Below are positions 14,752 to 14,846 of a stretch of 14,846 nt of DNA, piece after piece. Both the position numbers and the translations under genes were made by a program. This stretch comes from an uncultured Ruminococcus sp. (GTDB lineage: Bacteria; Bacillota; Clostridia; Lachnospirales; Lachnospiraceae). The stretch lies in the NCBI GenBank assembly GCA_900544395.1, contig UQVC01000044.1, positions 1 through 14,846 of the forward strand, read 5' to 3'. The first letter of the stretch is position 1. Each line of letters begins with the position of its first letter. The notes under the pieces were generated by a model that saw only the letters and a program-made list of their open reading frames with translations, ran no database searches and was not told the origin of the DNA.

Positions 14752-14791
14752 AGCTATTGTGTCACGGAGAAAACGACACAGAAGTGAATAA

Positions 14792-14846
14792 CGGGGTGTG
14801 GCTCAGCTTGGCTAGAGCGCCTGGTTTGGGACCAGGAGGTCGCAGG
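14792..14846 (+). tRNA. tRNA-Pro (anticodon TGG), 5' part
   Basis: The first 55 bases of a proline tRNA, cut by the window end. The acceptor 5' strand is CGGGGTG, the D-arm GCTC...GAGC, and the anticodon stem CCTGG/CCAGG encloses the loop TTTGGGA with anticodon TGG. The T-arm and 3' end lie beyond the window. A small hairpin, TGTGTC/GACACA (14758-14780), occurs in the leader. Confidence 0.93.

Noticed and set aside
1..14846. CRISPR arrays, insertion sequences, integrases, toxin-antitoxin pairs
   Set aside because: No regularly spaced repeats, transposase motifs, terminal inverted repeats or attachment sites were seen; genes are of ordinary core and sugar-metabolism types.

Overview
The window looks like chromosomal DNA of a low-to-mid GC Firmicute, most likely a gut Lachnospiraceae (Blautia/Dorea/Mediterraneibacter-like). 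This is an inference from gene content (ECF ATPases next to truA, a T-box tyrS, a short Bacillus-type NagB), AGGAGG ribosome binding sites and TTGACA-17-TATAAT promoters. No phage, transposon, CRISPR or plasmid signature is visible.

Layout. 1-1260 (minus): an orphan sugar-ABC ATPase of the UgpC/MalK/MsmX type with its own promoter. 1299-2583 (minus): a two-gene unit of an unrecognised 305-residue protein, whose first part resembles GPP34, and an 83-residue MerR-type DNA-binding protein. 2630-3274 (plus): a single-gene cyclophilin unit with promoter, 5' hairpin and terminator. 3317-6661 (plus): ecfA1-ecfA2-ecfT-truA, the first three overlapping, encoding the shared energising module of vitamin/metal ECF transporters plus tRNA pseudouridine synthase. 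6671-7517 (plus): nagB (glucosamine-6-phosphate deaminase). 7601-10735 (plus): a PTS operon of a LicT/BglG-type antiterminator, a glucose-family IIA and a NagE-like IIBC. Its leader holds an almost textbook RAT antiterminator overlapping an intrinsic terminator. 10867-11610: cutC. 11660-13243: tyrS behind a complete tyrosine T-box leader. 13249-14651 (minus): a cytoplasmic GH13 alpha-amylase-family enzyme. 14699-14846: an UP-element promoter and the first 55 nt of a tRNA-Pro(TGG) cut by the window edge.

How it fits together. The PTS operon and nagB form an amino-sugar module. Imported GlcNAc (or glucosamine) is phosphorylated on entry and ends as GlcN-6-P, which NagB converts to fructose-6-P and ammonia. 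NagA, needed for the GlcNAc route, is not here. The antiterminator would let the operon be read through only when PTS phosphorylation state signals substrate. The MsmX-type ATPase and the GH13 enzyme are at opposite ends and could both serve alpha-glucan use, but nothing links them directly.

Most of the window is ordinary housekeeping and sugar metabolism. I do not see a clearly new defence or mobile system. The least explained parts are the GPP34-like/MerR pair with a heptamer repeat at its 5' end, a dyad across the -35 of the PTS promoter, and a strong hairpin between the IIA and IIBC genes.
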